From Deltaproteobacteria bacterium (GTDB lineage: Bacteria; Desulfobacterota; Binatia; Binatales; Binataceae), in the NCBI GenBank assembly GCA_021817345.1, contig JAKAVC010000009.1, forward strand, positions 1 through 51,027: a stretch of DNA of 51,027 nt. Reading direction: 5' to 3'. Positions 1 through 7,846 of the stretch are shown here, piece by piece; the first letter of the stretch is position 1; each line of letters begins with the position of its first letter. Below the pieces are notes generated by a model. It searched no databases. It was not told the origin of the DNA and worked only from the letters and a program-made list of their open reading frames with translations. Both the position numbers and the translations under genes were made by a program.

Positions 1-1
1 G

Positions 2-958
2 GTTCCGCGCGACCGCTTGGGCCACTACCGCAGCGCGCTTGTGCCGTTTCGCAAGCGGCGCACCGAGGAGCTGGAAAAGCTGGCCGCAGAGATGTTCCTG
101 GCCGGGCTTTCGACCCGCGACACCGCGCGGGTGCTGGAGCGCCATTTCGGCGAGCGCTTCGATTCCAAGGAGATCAGCCGGATGGTGGCCGGGGTGAGCG
201 CGGAGCTGGATGGCTGGCGCCGGCGCGATCTTAAAGGCGTCAAGTATCGGTTCCTGTTTCTCGGCGGCGCCAACTTCAAGGTCCGGCGCAACCGCCAGGT
301 CGAGCAGCTGCCCTTTTTAGCCGTCATCGGCGCGCGGTCGGCGGACGACAAGCTCGAAGTGTTGGCCATCGAGCTGGGCGACAAGGAGCGCAAGGACTTG
401 TGGGCCGAGCTGTTCCAGGATCTCATCCGCCGCGGATTGGATCCCAACGCGGTGGAGCTGGGGATCATGGACGGGCTGCCGGGGCTGGAAGACGCCTTTC
501 GCGCCGCGTTTGCCAACGCCGCCACCCGGCGCTGCCAGGTTCACGCCAAGCGCAACGCGCTCAAGCGCGTGGGGCGCAAGGAGCGCGCGGCATTCAGCGC
601 CGGCCTGGACCGGGTCTTTTACGCACCCAACGAGGCCCGGGCCCGCGCCGCGTTCGTGGAACTCAAAGGCCAGTGGGGGCATGCCTACACCAGCGCGGTC
701 GGGATCATCGAGCGCGATCTCGACAGCCTGCTGCGCTTCTACCGCTTCGAGCCGAAATACTGGCCGAGCCTGCGCACCACCAACCCCATTGAACGCTTAA
801 ACAAGGAGTTCAAACGGCGGACCAAGGCGATGGAGATAACCGGCGGCGAGCACAATACCTATCGCCTGCTCGCCTACGTGGCGTTGACCATGAATCTCGG
901 CTGGAGGTCGTACGTGCTTTCCCTGCCCAAACCCTTTTACACACTTAAAGCCGCTTGA
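2..958 (+). CDS. IS256-family transposase, 5' end outside window, probably inactive
   Basis: This is a mutator-type DDE transposase, the enzyme that would move its own insertion sequence. The frame is open from base 2, and the residues before a possible TTG at 17 (PRDRLGHYRSAL) match the conserved IS256 segment, so the true start lies left of the window. The Asp of the second catalytic position is in IMDGLPG (codon 470-472), the CxxH motif is in CQVHAKRN, and the final Glu is in NPIERLNKEF (codon 791-793). The first catalytic Asp, expected in a FLDGVNFKVR-like motif, reads FLGGANFKVR, with Gly at 263-265. This suggests a catalytically dead copy. I could not identify the terminal inverted repeat downstream of the stop. 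The family call is firm; inactivity is an inference from one residue. Confidence 0.9.
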   Translation, partial: VPRDRLGHYRSALVPFRKRRTEELEKLAAEMFLAGLSTRDTARVLERHFGERFDSKEISRMVAGVSAELDGWRRRDLKGVKYRFLFLGGANFKVRRNRQVEQLPFLAVIGARSADDKLEVLAIELGDKERKDLWAELFQDLIRRGLDPNAVELGIMDGLPGLEDAFRAAFANAATRRCQVHAKRNALKRVGRKERAAFSAGLDRVFYAPNEARARAAFVELKGQWGHAYTSAVGIIERDLDSLLRFYRFEPKYWPSLRTTNPIERLNKEFKRRTKAMEITGGEHNTYRLLAYVALTMNLGWRSYVLSLPKPFYTLKAA

Positions 959-1080
959 CCGCGACCGGCGGCCATGAACCGCGCGGGCACTGCCGATTGA
1001 GTGGGAAGCGTCGGCTCACGACGGTGGCGCGGTCTGATGATTGCTCTTGCCAGATGGCGCTTTTTCTCGTCCGCGGCGTT

Positions 1081-2304
1081 TCAGGCCGGTACGAGGCGCA
1101 TCGGAAGGCGCGCGTAGGAGCGCGCGACGAAGCTCGAATGCAGCGGCAGCGGCTCGTCGTTCGTAAGCTCGAAGCTCCGCGTCCGCTCCAGCATCGCGCG
1201 CAGCACAACGCATCCCTCGAGTGTCGCGAGCAGCGACCCGATGCACGAGTGCGGTCCGATGCCGAACGCCAGATGCGGATTGTAAGCGCGCCCAACGTCG
1301 AATTCGTCGGGACGCTCAAAGACGGCGGCGTCGCGGTTTGCCGAGCCGATCCACACCAGAACGAGCTGGCCCGTCTCGACTTGCCGGCCGTGCAATTCGG
1401 TGGGCTTCGCCGCCAAACGCGGCATCGCCTGCACCGGAGAGGCGAACCGCAGCACTTCATCGACGGCCGTGGGTATCAGCCCTGGAGCGGTGCGCAGCCG
1501 CGCAAGCTGGTCCCGATGGGCCAGGAGCTCGACCATCATGTTGCTGATGAGCGCGGTGGTGGTCGCATTGCCCGCGACCAGCAGGACGGTCAGCATCTGG
1601 AGCAACTCGGGATACGACAGTTGCGCGCCGTCTTTATGGACGGCGACCAGCGCCGAGACCAGGTCCGCGCGCGGCTTGACCCGGCGCTCTTCGATGAGCG
1701 TTTTGAAATAGGCGTGCATCGCGCGCGTCGCCTCGACATGGCGCTCGACCATCTCCGGGCCCGGCAGCCTGAGCACGCCCTGGACCTGGTTCTGGGTCAG
1801 TTCGCGCGACCACTTTTGAAACTGCGGACCGTCTTCGGCCGGAACTCCCAGCAGCTGAGCGATGACTTGAATCGGAAATGGAGCGGTCAGCGCGGGAACG
1901 AGATCGACTTCGCCCTGCGCGAGCGCCTTGTCGAGCAGAGCGTCCACCGCCGCGCGCATCGCCGGCTCCAGCGCGCGCACCATCTTTGCGGTGAAAGCCT
2001 TGCTGATGAGCGAGCGCATGCGGCGATGGTATTCGCCGTCGGAGGTTGCGAAAAACGGCGGCATCTCCTCGGCAAGTTCGGGGCGTTCGAGAAGATACGG
2101 CTGCACGAAGCGGGCGAAATTGCTCGACCAGGTCTCGGCGTCCCTCAAAATCGCCTCGACATCGGCGTATCGAAAGACCGAAAGGACCGGCAGTCCGCAA
2201 TGCTCATAGACGGGAAACTCACGCCGCGCACGGGCGTACAGTGGAAAGGGACTCCGCCGAGTAGCTTCGTTCAGCGGGTCGAAAGCGAAGTCCTGAGAGT
2301 TCAT
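1081..2304 (-). CDS. cytochrome P450
   Basis: This is a soluble bacterial P450 monooxygenase of 407 aa, the usual length for the class. It would insert one oxygen atom into an organic substrate using electrons from a ferredoxin or flavodoxin partner. The haem-binding loop reads FGIGPHSCIGS, with the thiolate Cys codon at 1243-1245. The I-helix oxygen-activation motif is AGNATTTA, where the common acidic residue before the Thr is Ala. The ExxR motif is EVLR. No ferredoxin, ferredoxin reductase or other biosynthetic gene is adjacent, so the substrate cannot be guessed. A purine-rich GGGGGAG lies just before the ATG but is close to it. The gene stands alone between the transposase and the fluoride region. 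Confidence 0.95.
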   Translation of the reverse strand: MNSQDFAFDPLNEATRRSPFPLYARARREFPVYEHCGLPVLSVFRYADVEAILRDAETWSSNFARFVQPYLLERPELAEEMPPFFATSDGEYHRRMRSLISKAFTAKMVRALEPAMRAAVDALLDKALAQGEVDLVPALTAPFPIQVIAQLLGVPAEDGPQFQKWSRELTQNQVQGVLRLPGPEMVERHVEATRAMHAYFKTLIEERRVKPRADLVSALVAVHKDGAQLSYPELLQMLTVLLVAGNATTTALISNMMVELLAHRDQLARLRTAPGLIPTAVDEVLRFASPVQAMPRLAAKPTELHGRQVETGQLVLVWIGSANRDAAVFERPDEFDVGRAYNPHLAFGIGPHSCIGSLLATLEGCVVLRAMLERTRSFELTNDEPLPLHSSFVARSYARLPMRLVPA

Positions 2305-2498
2305 AGCTCCCCCGAGGTTCCAATCGCTTCAGAACCAGTGGGGCTGATTTTCATTCAATTTGTTAAGCGATTCCAGAGCGTGGGTCGAAAAAGAGCCATT
2401 GGCCGGGTAGCCGGGATTTCGAGTTGTCGCGAGTGTCTTCGCTTACGCGGGCATGGTATCAGAATCGTAGATGATCCCACGCGCCAGGAGGGAGTCCT

Positions 2499-2675
2499 AT
2501 GGACAAGGACGACGCGCTCAGGTGCTCATTTTGTGGCAGGGACGAGGATGAGGTGGCATTTCTGCTCGCGGGCGGGGCGCAAAGCGTTTACATCTGCGGC
2601 GATTGCGTGGACATGTGCGTCGACATAATCAAGCGCGAGAAATTGAGCGGGCACGTTCCGCACACCTCGCACTGA
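2499..2675 (+). CDS. small ClpX-type C4 zinc-finger protein
   Basis: This 58-aa protein consists almost only of the zinc-binding domain found at the N-terminus of ClpX. Two CxxC pairs (CSFCGR near residue 9 and CGDC near residue 33) are spaced as in ClpX, and the segment after the second pair (IIKREKL) resembles the family. The AAA+ motor is absent. A good ribosome-binding site (GGAGGGAG) lies a few bases before the ATG, which supports real translation. In ClpX this domain dimerises and binds adaptors and substrates. A free copy could act as an adaptor or decoy, but that is inference. It reads divergently from the P450 gene. Confidence 0.75.
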   Translation: MDKDDALRCSFCGRDEDEVAFLLAGGAQSVYICGDCVDMCVDIIKREKLSGHVPHTSH

Positions 2676-2845
2676 GGCGGAAAACGCGAATCGCCGAGCG
2701 CGCGCAAACCCCGTGCTCGCGCGTCGCACGCCGCCAATACTCTGGACGGATTGCTCTCCGGGCCGAGGGGGAAGTGTTGCGGCGGAGCCGAGCGGCCGCG
2801 CGCGAAGCGTGAGCCGGCTCCCGCGTCAAGCGCCGCGATACCAGA

Positions 2846-3220
2846 TCAGATCCAGCCGCCCATCGCGATTCCGGCCAGGACGGCGGCGCATCCGGCGAGC
2901 ACGCTGCCGGCCAGATTCGCAAACGCGAGCAGGAACTCGCCGTCCTGCATAAGGCGCATCGATTCGTAGGTGAACGTCGAGAAGGTCGTGTAAGCGCCGA
3001 CGAAGCCCACCGCGAACAGCAGCCGCCAGTTCGGATGGACCCACGGGCGTTCCTGCGCGAAGGCGAGAAAGAAGCCAAGGATGAAGCTGCCGGTGACGTT
3101 GATCACGAAGGTGCCCCACGGAAACACCGTGCCCCATCGCTCGGCGATGAATCCGCCGAGCAGATAACGGGCGTTGGCGCCGAGAAATCCGCCAAGTCCA
3201 ACCCACAGAAGCGACGCCAC
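2846..3220 (-). CDS. crcB: fluoride channel CrcB/Fluc
   Basis: This is a 124-aa inner-membrane fluoride channel of the Fluc family, which works as a dual-topology dimer and lets cytoplasmic fluoride leak out. The sequence has four hydrophobic segments and the diagnostic GFVGAYTTFSTFTYE stretch near residues 72-86, which includes the Phe residues lining the pore and the central Na+ site region. An Asn-bearing VINVTGSF segment is also present. The length is typical. It lies 4 bp after the DUF190/CBS gene on the same strand, and a fluoride riboswitch precedes that gene, so both genes are probably induced together by fluoride. Confidence 0.96.
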   Translation of the reverse strand: MASLLWVGLGGFLGANARYLLGGFIAERWGTVFPWGTFVINVTGSFILGFFLAFAQERPWVHPNWRLLFAVGFVGAYTTFSTFTYESMRLMQDGEFLLAFANLAGSVLAGCAAVLAGIAMGGWI

Positions 3221-3224
3221 CGTC

Positions 3225-4526
3225 CTACATTCCTCCCCTGGCCGCGCCGGCGAGCAGCGCGCGCATCATCTTGGTGCGTCCGACGATTCCGACGAGCTTC
3301 CCATCGGCGTCGACCACCGGCATCCGCTTGGTCCGCTTTTCGGCCGAGAGCGCGAGCGCGCTTGCGACAGGCATCTCCGCGCGCACCGTGACGACTTTGC
3401 GGGTCATCAGGTCCGCCGCGGTTTGGCCGTGAAGCCGCGCCAGATGTTGCCGTGCTTCCTCGCTTGTTTTTCCGAGCGGCACGCGCGCCACCAGCATCCG
3501 GATGAGCCCGGCGCGGCTTTCCGGGGCGACGCGCGAAACCAGATCGCTATCCGCGATGATCCCGACGACCCTGCGCTCGGAGTCGATCACGACCACCCGC
3601 CTGTGAGTCGAGGAAACCAGCATTTCGAACAGTTCCGCGACAGCGGTGCTTTCGCGCACAGTCGGAACGTCGCGTGACATCACGTCGGCGACGGTCGCGT
3701 GCTCGCCGACGACGGTTGTTCCCGGTTGCCATTCGGGAATGTGGACGGCTGCAATCGTGTTGAGCACATCGAGGCGGCCGAGAATTCCCACCAGCTTTCC
3801 GCTCGCGTCAACCACCGGCAATCGCTTCAGCCGCCGGGTCACCATCAGATGCGCCGCGTCGGCTAGCGAGGTGTCGGGCCGCACGGTTACGACTTCCCGG
3901 GTCATGATCTCGTTGACGCGGCGCTCGGGATTTTCGAGCGAACGATGAAGCTCGCGGACGAACTCAGCGTCGGCGGCGCGTTTAAGGCTGAGCCCGATTT
4001 GCATCCCGCCGCGAGTCAGAAGGTCGGTGTCGCTGACCATTCCGACCACCCGGCCGCCGGTGTCGACGACCGGAAGGGCAGTGAAGTCCTTGTCGAGGAG
4101 CAATTCGACGACGCGGGTCAGCGAGTCGTCGGCCCTGACGGTTACGACCTCGCGGCGCATCACCCGCTCGACCGTCACGTCGGGCAATCCGTGTCGAAAT
4201 CCGATTCCCGGCCGCGCGATTTCGACGTCCTGCAGGGTCATCAGGGCGCTGGGCGCCATCTCCACAAGCGCAGGCAGAATTTGTTCGATCCTTTCGGCGC
4301 GGTCGATTAGGGTAATTACGATGGGAAGGTCCATCGACAGGCGCAGGATGGCGGAGGTGTGGATGCGGCTGGAGGCTCCGAAGCCGGCAACACCTCGCGT
4401 TACGGTTGCGCCCGCGATACCTTCGCGGCGCAGCAATTCCACGATCGCCATGTACAGGGCCTTGTGATGATGCTGGTCGGTTTCGCCCAGGTAGATGGTG
4501 AGCTGTCTGCCCTTGCCGGTGAACAT
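3225..4526 (-). CDS. DUF190 domain protein with four CBS domains
   Basis: This 433-aa cytoplasmic protein has an N-terminal DUF190 domain (about residues 1-105, GlnB-like fold family) followed by two Bateman pairs, four CBS domains in all. The CBS repeats begin near VERVMRREVVTV, VNEIMTREVVTV, VADVMSRDVPTV and AADLMTRKVVTV, each followed by a PVVD- or VVID-type strand and a VGI/VGM loop. CBS pairs usually bind adenine nucleotides, and DUF190 proteins are often encoded beside crcB. The sequence shows no catalytic motif or membrane segment. It is the first gene after the fluoride riboswitch. A GAGGTG site precedes the ATG. A ligand-sensing role in fluoride stress or channel control is inferred. 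Confidence 0.9.
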   Translation of the reverse strand: MFTGKGRQLTIYLGETDQHHHKALYMAIVELLRREGIAGATVTRGVAGFGASSRIHTSAILRLSMDLPIVITLIDRAERIEQILPALVEMAPSALMTLQDVEIARPGIGFRHGLPDVTVERVMRREVVTVRADDSLTRVVELLLDKDFTALPVVDTGGRVVGMVSDTDLLTRGGMQIGLSLKRAADAEFVRELHRSLENPERRVNEIMTREVVTVRPDTSLADAAHLMVTRRLKRLPVVDASGKLVGILGRLDVLNTIAAVHIPEWQPGTTVVGEHATVADVMSRDVPTVRESTAVAELFEMLVSSTHRRVVVIDSERRVVGIIADSDLVSRVAPESRAGLIRMLVARVPLGKTSEEARQHLARLHGQTAADLMTRKVVTVRAEMPVASALALSAEKRTKRMPVVDADGKLVGIVGRTKMMRALLAGAARGGM

Positions 4527-4691
4527 TTCACACCTCGCGGTATCGCGATCCGCGCGTCCGATGGCGCGTGCCGCGGCGGGCCCGGCGATGCGCTCGCGAA
4601 CCTCGCGCTGGCATCGGCGAGCCTGTTACATTTGCCGGATAGTCCAGTCGGGGCGGAGTCTGGAAGGAACACTCCCGCCGATGGGAAATCC

Positions 4692-4745
4692 AGCAGGAGT
4701 CATCAGCTTCCCGACGGAAGCGGTTTCGGTGAACCCCATCACCGC
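4692..4745 (-). ncRNA. fluoride riboswitch (crcB motif)
   Basis: Read on the minus strand, the segment contains GGTGATGGGGTTCACC, a short linker AAACCGCTTCC, and then GGAAGCTGATGACTCCT. These match the fluoride riboswitch consensus: the 5' GG-N-GATGG-N-GTTC-N-CC helix, the second hairpin, and the near-invariant TGATGACTCCT 3' strand that closes the pseudoknot around the Mg-bound fluoride ion. The GATGACTCCT strand is at 4695-4704. About 165 nt of leader separates it from the start codon of the DUF190/CBS gene. I did not recognise a clear terminator or a sequestered ribosome-binding site, so the mode of switching is undecided. Confidence 0.9.
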
Positions 4746-4749
4746 GTAG

Positions 4750-4784
4750 ATTCTATAGATGGAGCAGGCCGTGATTGCAGTCAA
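4750..4784 (-). promoter_or_regulatory. candidate promoter of the fluoride operon
   Basis: On the minus strand TTGACT (4779-4784) is followed by TATAGA (4752-4757) or the overlapping TAGAAT (4750-4755), just upstream of the riboswitch. The -10-like hexamers are good, but the spacing (21-23 bp) is longer than ideal, so only the general position is supported. Confidence 0.35.
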
Positions 4785-4906
4785 GCACCCGCTCGAACGT
4801 CCAGGCGGTTGAGCGGGAGGCGGACCGCAAAGCAAGCCGATGCGGCCCATTATCGCGTCGGCGGGCCGGGCTGGGAGTGCGGAGAATCATAACGCAGGAG
4901 AATCAC

Positions 4907-5173
4907 ATGAAGGGACTTGCAGTTGCGGTTTTGGTTCTGGGCCTGATCGTACTGGCCGGTGCGGCGGCGGCGTTGTTCATGATCTTGAGTCCGTCGGTGA
5001 CGGTGATGCCCACGACGATTCTGACCGGAGTGGTCGAAGGAATCATTCTGCTCGCGCTGTGCAATTTGGGTCTCGCGACCGTGGTCATCGCGCGATGCCG
5101 CGAGCCGAAGGCGACGGCCCATCAGGCGCCTTCGGCGCCTCCCGCCGGGCCGCCGGAATTCCGGGCTCAGTAG
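4907..5173 (+). CDS. small membrane protein, unknown function
   Basis: This 88-aa protein has two predicted membrane segments: a Leu/Val/Ala-rich stretch near residues 3-28 and a second near residues 40-63. They are followed by a short cytoplasmic-type tail rich in Pro and Ala. The ATG at 4907 was chosen because GCAGGAG lies six bases before it; an in-frame ATG 44 codons upstream has no such site. It is divergent from the fluoride operon and shares the intergenic region with it. I recognise no family. Its third codon positions are GC-rich, like the neighbouring genes. Confidence 0.65.
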   Translation: MKGLAVAVLVLGLIVLAGAAAALFMILSPSVTVMPTTILTGVVEGIILLALCNLGLATVVIARCREPKATAHQAPSAPPAGPPEFRAQ

Positions 5174-5178
5174 CCCGG
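5161..5178 (+). terminator. hairpin at the end of the small membrane-protein gene
   Basis: CCGGGCT-CAGT-AGCCCGG forms a perfect 7-bp stem spanning the stop codon of the upstream small gene. A short T-rich stretch (ATTTTG) follows a few bases later. It could act as a weak intrinsic terminator. Confidence 0.4.
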
Positions 5179-5182
5179 ACGG

Positions 5183-5254
5183 TCAAGATTTTGCCTGAGG
5201 GGACTCGAACTCGCGCATCGCGGCCAGGAAGAAGTTGCGCGCGATAAACGAGCG
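5183..5254 (-). pseudogene. possible C-terminal remnant of a protein-coding gene
   Basis: On the minus strand, a frame ending in TGA at 5183-5185 reads RSFIARNFFLAAMREFE and then SPQAKS. Nearly every codon in this stretch ends in G or C, as in the real genes of the window, and the composition looks protein-like. The frame can be followed upstream to an ATG near 5358 (58 codons in all), but the upstream part is Arg/Ala-rich and unconvincing. It may be a decayed gene end or chance. I recognise nothing else in the 5186-5437 stretch. Confidence 0.25.
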
Positions 5255-5437
5255 CCCGCCCGCGGCCTCGCTTTGCCGCGCCGGAAACCCCGCGGCTGCT
5301 CGCCGACCGCCTTCCGGCTTAGCGATGGATAAACGTCGCGCACGACGAGCGGCGCGCATCCCGCAAATCGGTTTGCGCGCGGACGAGAATGCGGCCCTGT
5401 CGCATTACGGCCGGGTTTGCGCGGGCGGCGGCGCGCT

Positions 5438-5465
5438 TTGCCCCGATGTAACATGGGGATATCCT
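5438..5465 (+). promoter_or_regulatory. candidate glgB promoter
   Basis: TTGCCC (5438-5443), a 16-bp spacer and TATCCT (5460-5465) resemble a housekeeping promoter about 50 bp before glgB. A GC-rich hairpin (cgccgcg/cgcggcg, 5474-5489) with a TTTT tail would sit at the very 5' end of the transcript. Confidence 0.4.
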
Positions 5466-5514
5466 CTTTCGGACGCCGCGCCCGCGGCGCTTTTCCATCG
5501 CAGGGAATGAAGGC

Positions 5515-7749
5515 ATGAAGGAAACGGTTCGAATGCATAATGACGACACTGGAACGCGGGAACCGTGGCGGGCGCCGAATGCCGAAATCGAGCGGCTGCT
5601 CGCCCTGGAGCATCCCGACCCGCACTCGCTCCTCGGCATCCATCCGACGCCCGACGGGGTGGTGGTTCGCGCGTATCGGCCCGACGCCGAGCAAGTCGTT
5701 CTGATTGTCGAGGATAAGATTCGCCTGCCGATGGAGCGGCGGCATGATGACGGATTTTTCGAAATCCTGGTCCGGGAGCGGCGCGAGGTCTTTAAATATC
5801 TCCTGGAGGTCCATTACCCGCGCGGCGAGACCTTCACTATCGTCGATCCGTACCGCTTCCTTCCCACGGTCGGAGAACTCGACCTTCATCTATGGGCCGA
5901 GAGCAAGCACGAGCGCGTTTACGACAAGCTCGGCGCCCACCTGCGCGAGATCGACGGGATTCGCGGCGTATCGTTCGCGGTATGGGCGCCGAACGCGCGC
6001 AGCGTCAGCGTAATCGGCGATTTCAACGGGTGGGACGGCAGGCTTCACCTGATGCGAGTGTTGGGAAGCTCGGGCGTATGGGAGCTGTTCGTGCCCGACG
6101 CCGGTGCGGGCTCCAAGTACAAATACGAGATTCGCACTGGCGACGGCGGACTGCTGCTCAAAGCCGACCCGTTCGCGACGCTGATGGAGACGCCGCCGGC
6201 AACCGCGTCCGTCGTGTTCCAGTCTTCCTACCGGTTCAACGACCAGGAATGGATGGACGGGCGCCCGGGGCGCGAGGCGATCAAAAGCCCGATGTCGATC
6301 TATGAGGTGCATCTCGGCTCATGGCGCCGCGTGCCCGAGCAGGGACATCGCTCGCTCACCTACCGTGAGCTCGCCGAACAGCTGGGCGATTACGTCTCGG
6401 ACATGGGATTTACCCACGTCGAGCTGCTGCCCGTGATGGAGCATCCGTTCGCCGGCTCGTGGGGCTACCAGGTGAGCGGATATTTCGCGCCGACCTCGCG
6501 CTTTGGAACGCCCGACGACTTCCGCTTCTTCGTTGACGAGATGCATCGGCGCAATATCGGCGTGATTCTCGACTGGGTGCCGGCGCACTTTCCGCGCGAC
6601 GCGTTCAGCCTGGGGCGATTCGACGGCACCGCGCTCTACGAGCATCTCGATCCCCGTCTCGGTTATCATCCGGAATGGGACACGTACATTTTCAACTACG
6701 GCCGCAACGAGGTCAGGAGCTTCCTCATCGCGAGCGCGCTCTACTGGCTCGGCGAGTTCCATGCCGACGGGCTTCGTGTCGATGCGGTTGCGTCGATGAT
6801 TTACCTGGATTACGGGCGGCGCGACGGCGAATGGGTGCCGAACCCGTACGGTGGAAAGGAGAACCTCGACGCGATCTCGTTTCTGCGCGCGATGAACGAG
6901 CGGGCCTACGCGCTTAACCCGGGCATCGTGATGGTGGCCGAGGAATCGACCGCGTGGACCGGCGTCAGCCGGCCGACCTACGCGGGAGGGCTTGGCTTCG
7001 GGCTCAAGTGGGATATGGGCTGGATGCACGACACACTCGAGTATTTCTCGCTCGACCCCGTCTATCGCCGCCATCATCATCGCGATCTTACCTTCGGGAT
7101 GCTTTACGCGTGGAGCGAGAACTTCGTGCTTCCGCTTTCCCATGACGAGGTGGTGCATGGAAAGCGCTCGATGCTCTCGAAGATGCCGGGGGACCGATGG
7201 CAGCAGTTCGCGAACCTGCGCGCCCTTTACGCATACATGTGGGCGCGATGCGGCAAGAAGCTGCTCTTCATGGGCAGCGAGTTCGGCCAATGGCGCGAAT
7301 GGAACCACGACGAGAGCCTTGACTGGAACCTGCTCGACTACGACGAGCATCGCGGACTGCAGCGCCTGGTGCGCGATTTGAACTGGCATTACCGGGTCGA
7401 GCCGGCGCTATGGGAGGCCGATGTCGAGCCCTCGGGCTTCCAATGGATCGCGCCGGATAACGCCGACGACAACGTGATCGTCTTCATGAGAATCGCGCCG
7501 TCGAGCGGCCAGAAGCTCATCTGCGTGTGCAACTTTTCGCCCGTGATGCGCGCGCCGTACCGGGTCGGCGTGCCGGAACCGGGCTTCTATCGCGAGATTC
7601 TCAACACCGACTCCGCGTACTACGGCGGCACGAACGCGGGAAACGCGGGCGGCGTCGAGGCGCGGAAGATCGAGTGGTTCGGTTTTTCGCACTCAATCGC
7701 GATCACTCTGCCGCCGCTTGCCGTGGTTTGGTTCCGCGCACCCTCCTAG
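5515..7749 (+). CDS. glgB: 1,4-alpha-glucan (glycogen) branching enzyme
   Basis: This 744-aa GH13 enzyme cuts alpha-1,4 glucan chains and rejoins them as alpha-1,6 branches in cytoplasmic glycogen synthesis. It has an N-terminal N1 module, a CBM48 module (AVWAPNARSVSVIGDFNGWDG, about residues 155-175), the catalytic barrel with DGLRVDAVASMIYLDYGR (nucleophile Asp), the acid/base Glu in VMVAEESTAW, and LPLSHDEVVHGK, then the C-terminal all-beta domain. The length is typical of the long E. coli-like form. An in-frame ATG six codons inside (5533) is an alternative start. No other glycogen gene is adjacent. Confidence 0.97.
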   Translation: MKETVRMHNDDTGTREPWRAPNAEIERLLALEHPDPHSLLGIHPTPDGVVVRAYRPDAEQVVLIVEDKIRLPMERRHDDGFFEILVRERREVFKYLLEVHYPRGETFTIVDPYRFLPTVGELDLHLWAESKHERVYDKLGAHLREIDGIRGVSFAVWAPNARSVSVIGDFNGWDGRLHLMRVLGSSGVWELFVPDAGAGSKYKYEIRTGDGGLLLKADPFATLMETPPATASVVFQSSYRFNDQEWMDGRPGREAIKSPMSIYEVHLGSWRRVPEQGHRSLTYRELAEQLGDYVSDMGFTHVELLPVMEHPFAGSWGYQVSGYFAPTSRFGTPDDFRFFVDEMHRRNIGVILDWVPAHFPRDAFSLGRFDGTALYEHLDPRLGYHPEWDTYIFNYGRNEVRSFLIASALYWLGEFHADGLRVDAVASMIYLDYGRRDGEWVPNPYGGKENLDAISFLRAMNERAYALNPGIVMVAEESTAWTGVSRPTYAGGLGFGLKWDMGWMHDTLEYFSLDPVYRRHHHRDLTFGMLYAWSENFVLPLSHDEVVHGKRSMLSKMPGDRWQQFANLRALYAYMWARCGKKLLFMGSEFGQWREWNHDESLDWNLLDYDEHRGLQRLVRDLNWHYRVEPALWEADVEPSGFQWIAPDNADDNVIVFMRIAPSSGQKLICVCNFSPVMRAPYRVGVPEPGFYREILNTDSAYYGGTNAGNAGGVEARKIEWFGFSHSIAITLPPLAVVWFRAPS

Positions 7750-7846
7750 GCTCTCAATCTGCCCGTTGCCCGGCTTGGCTGGGTCCCGTCAAACGGATAG
7801 AAAATGGCGCTGGCGGTTTTGGTCTCTGTCCCGCGAGGGAAGCTTC

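Noticed and set aside
955-2628. Long plus-strand open frame (557 codons) across the P450 gene
   Set aside because: It is antisense to a clear P450 with haem, ExxR and I-helix motifs. Its product is Arg/Gln/His-rich, as expected for a shadow frame in GC-rich DNA.
1081-4526. P450, zinc-finger protein and fluoride genes as one mobile island with the transposase
   Set aside because: No second IS copy, direct repeats, attachment site or change in base composition was visible, so adjacency alone is not enough.
5167-5889. Minus-strand open frame of 240 codons overlapping the glgB start
   Set aside because: Most of it lies opposite the conserved glgB N-terminus. Only a short stretch in another frame (5183-5254) looks coding.
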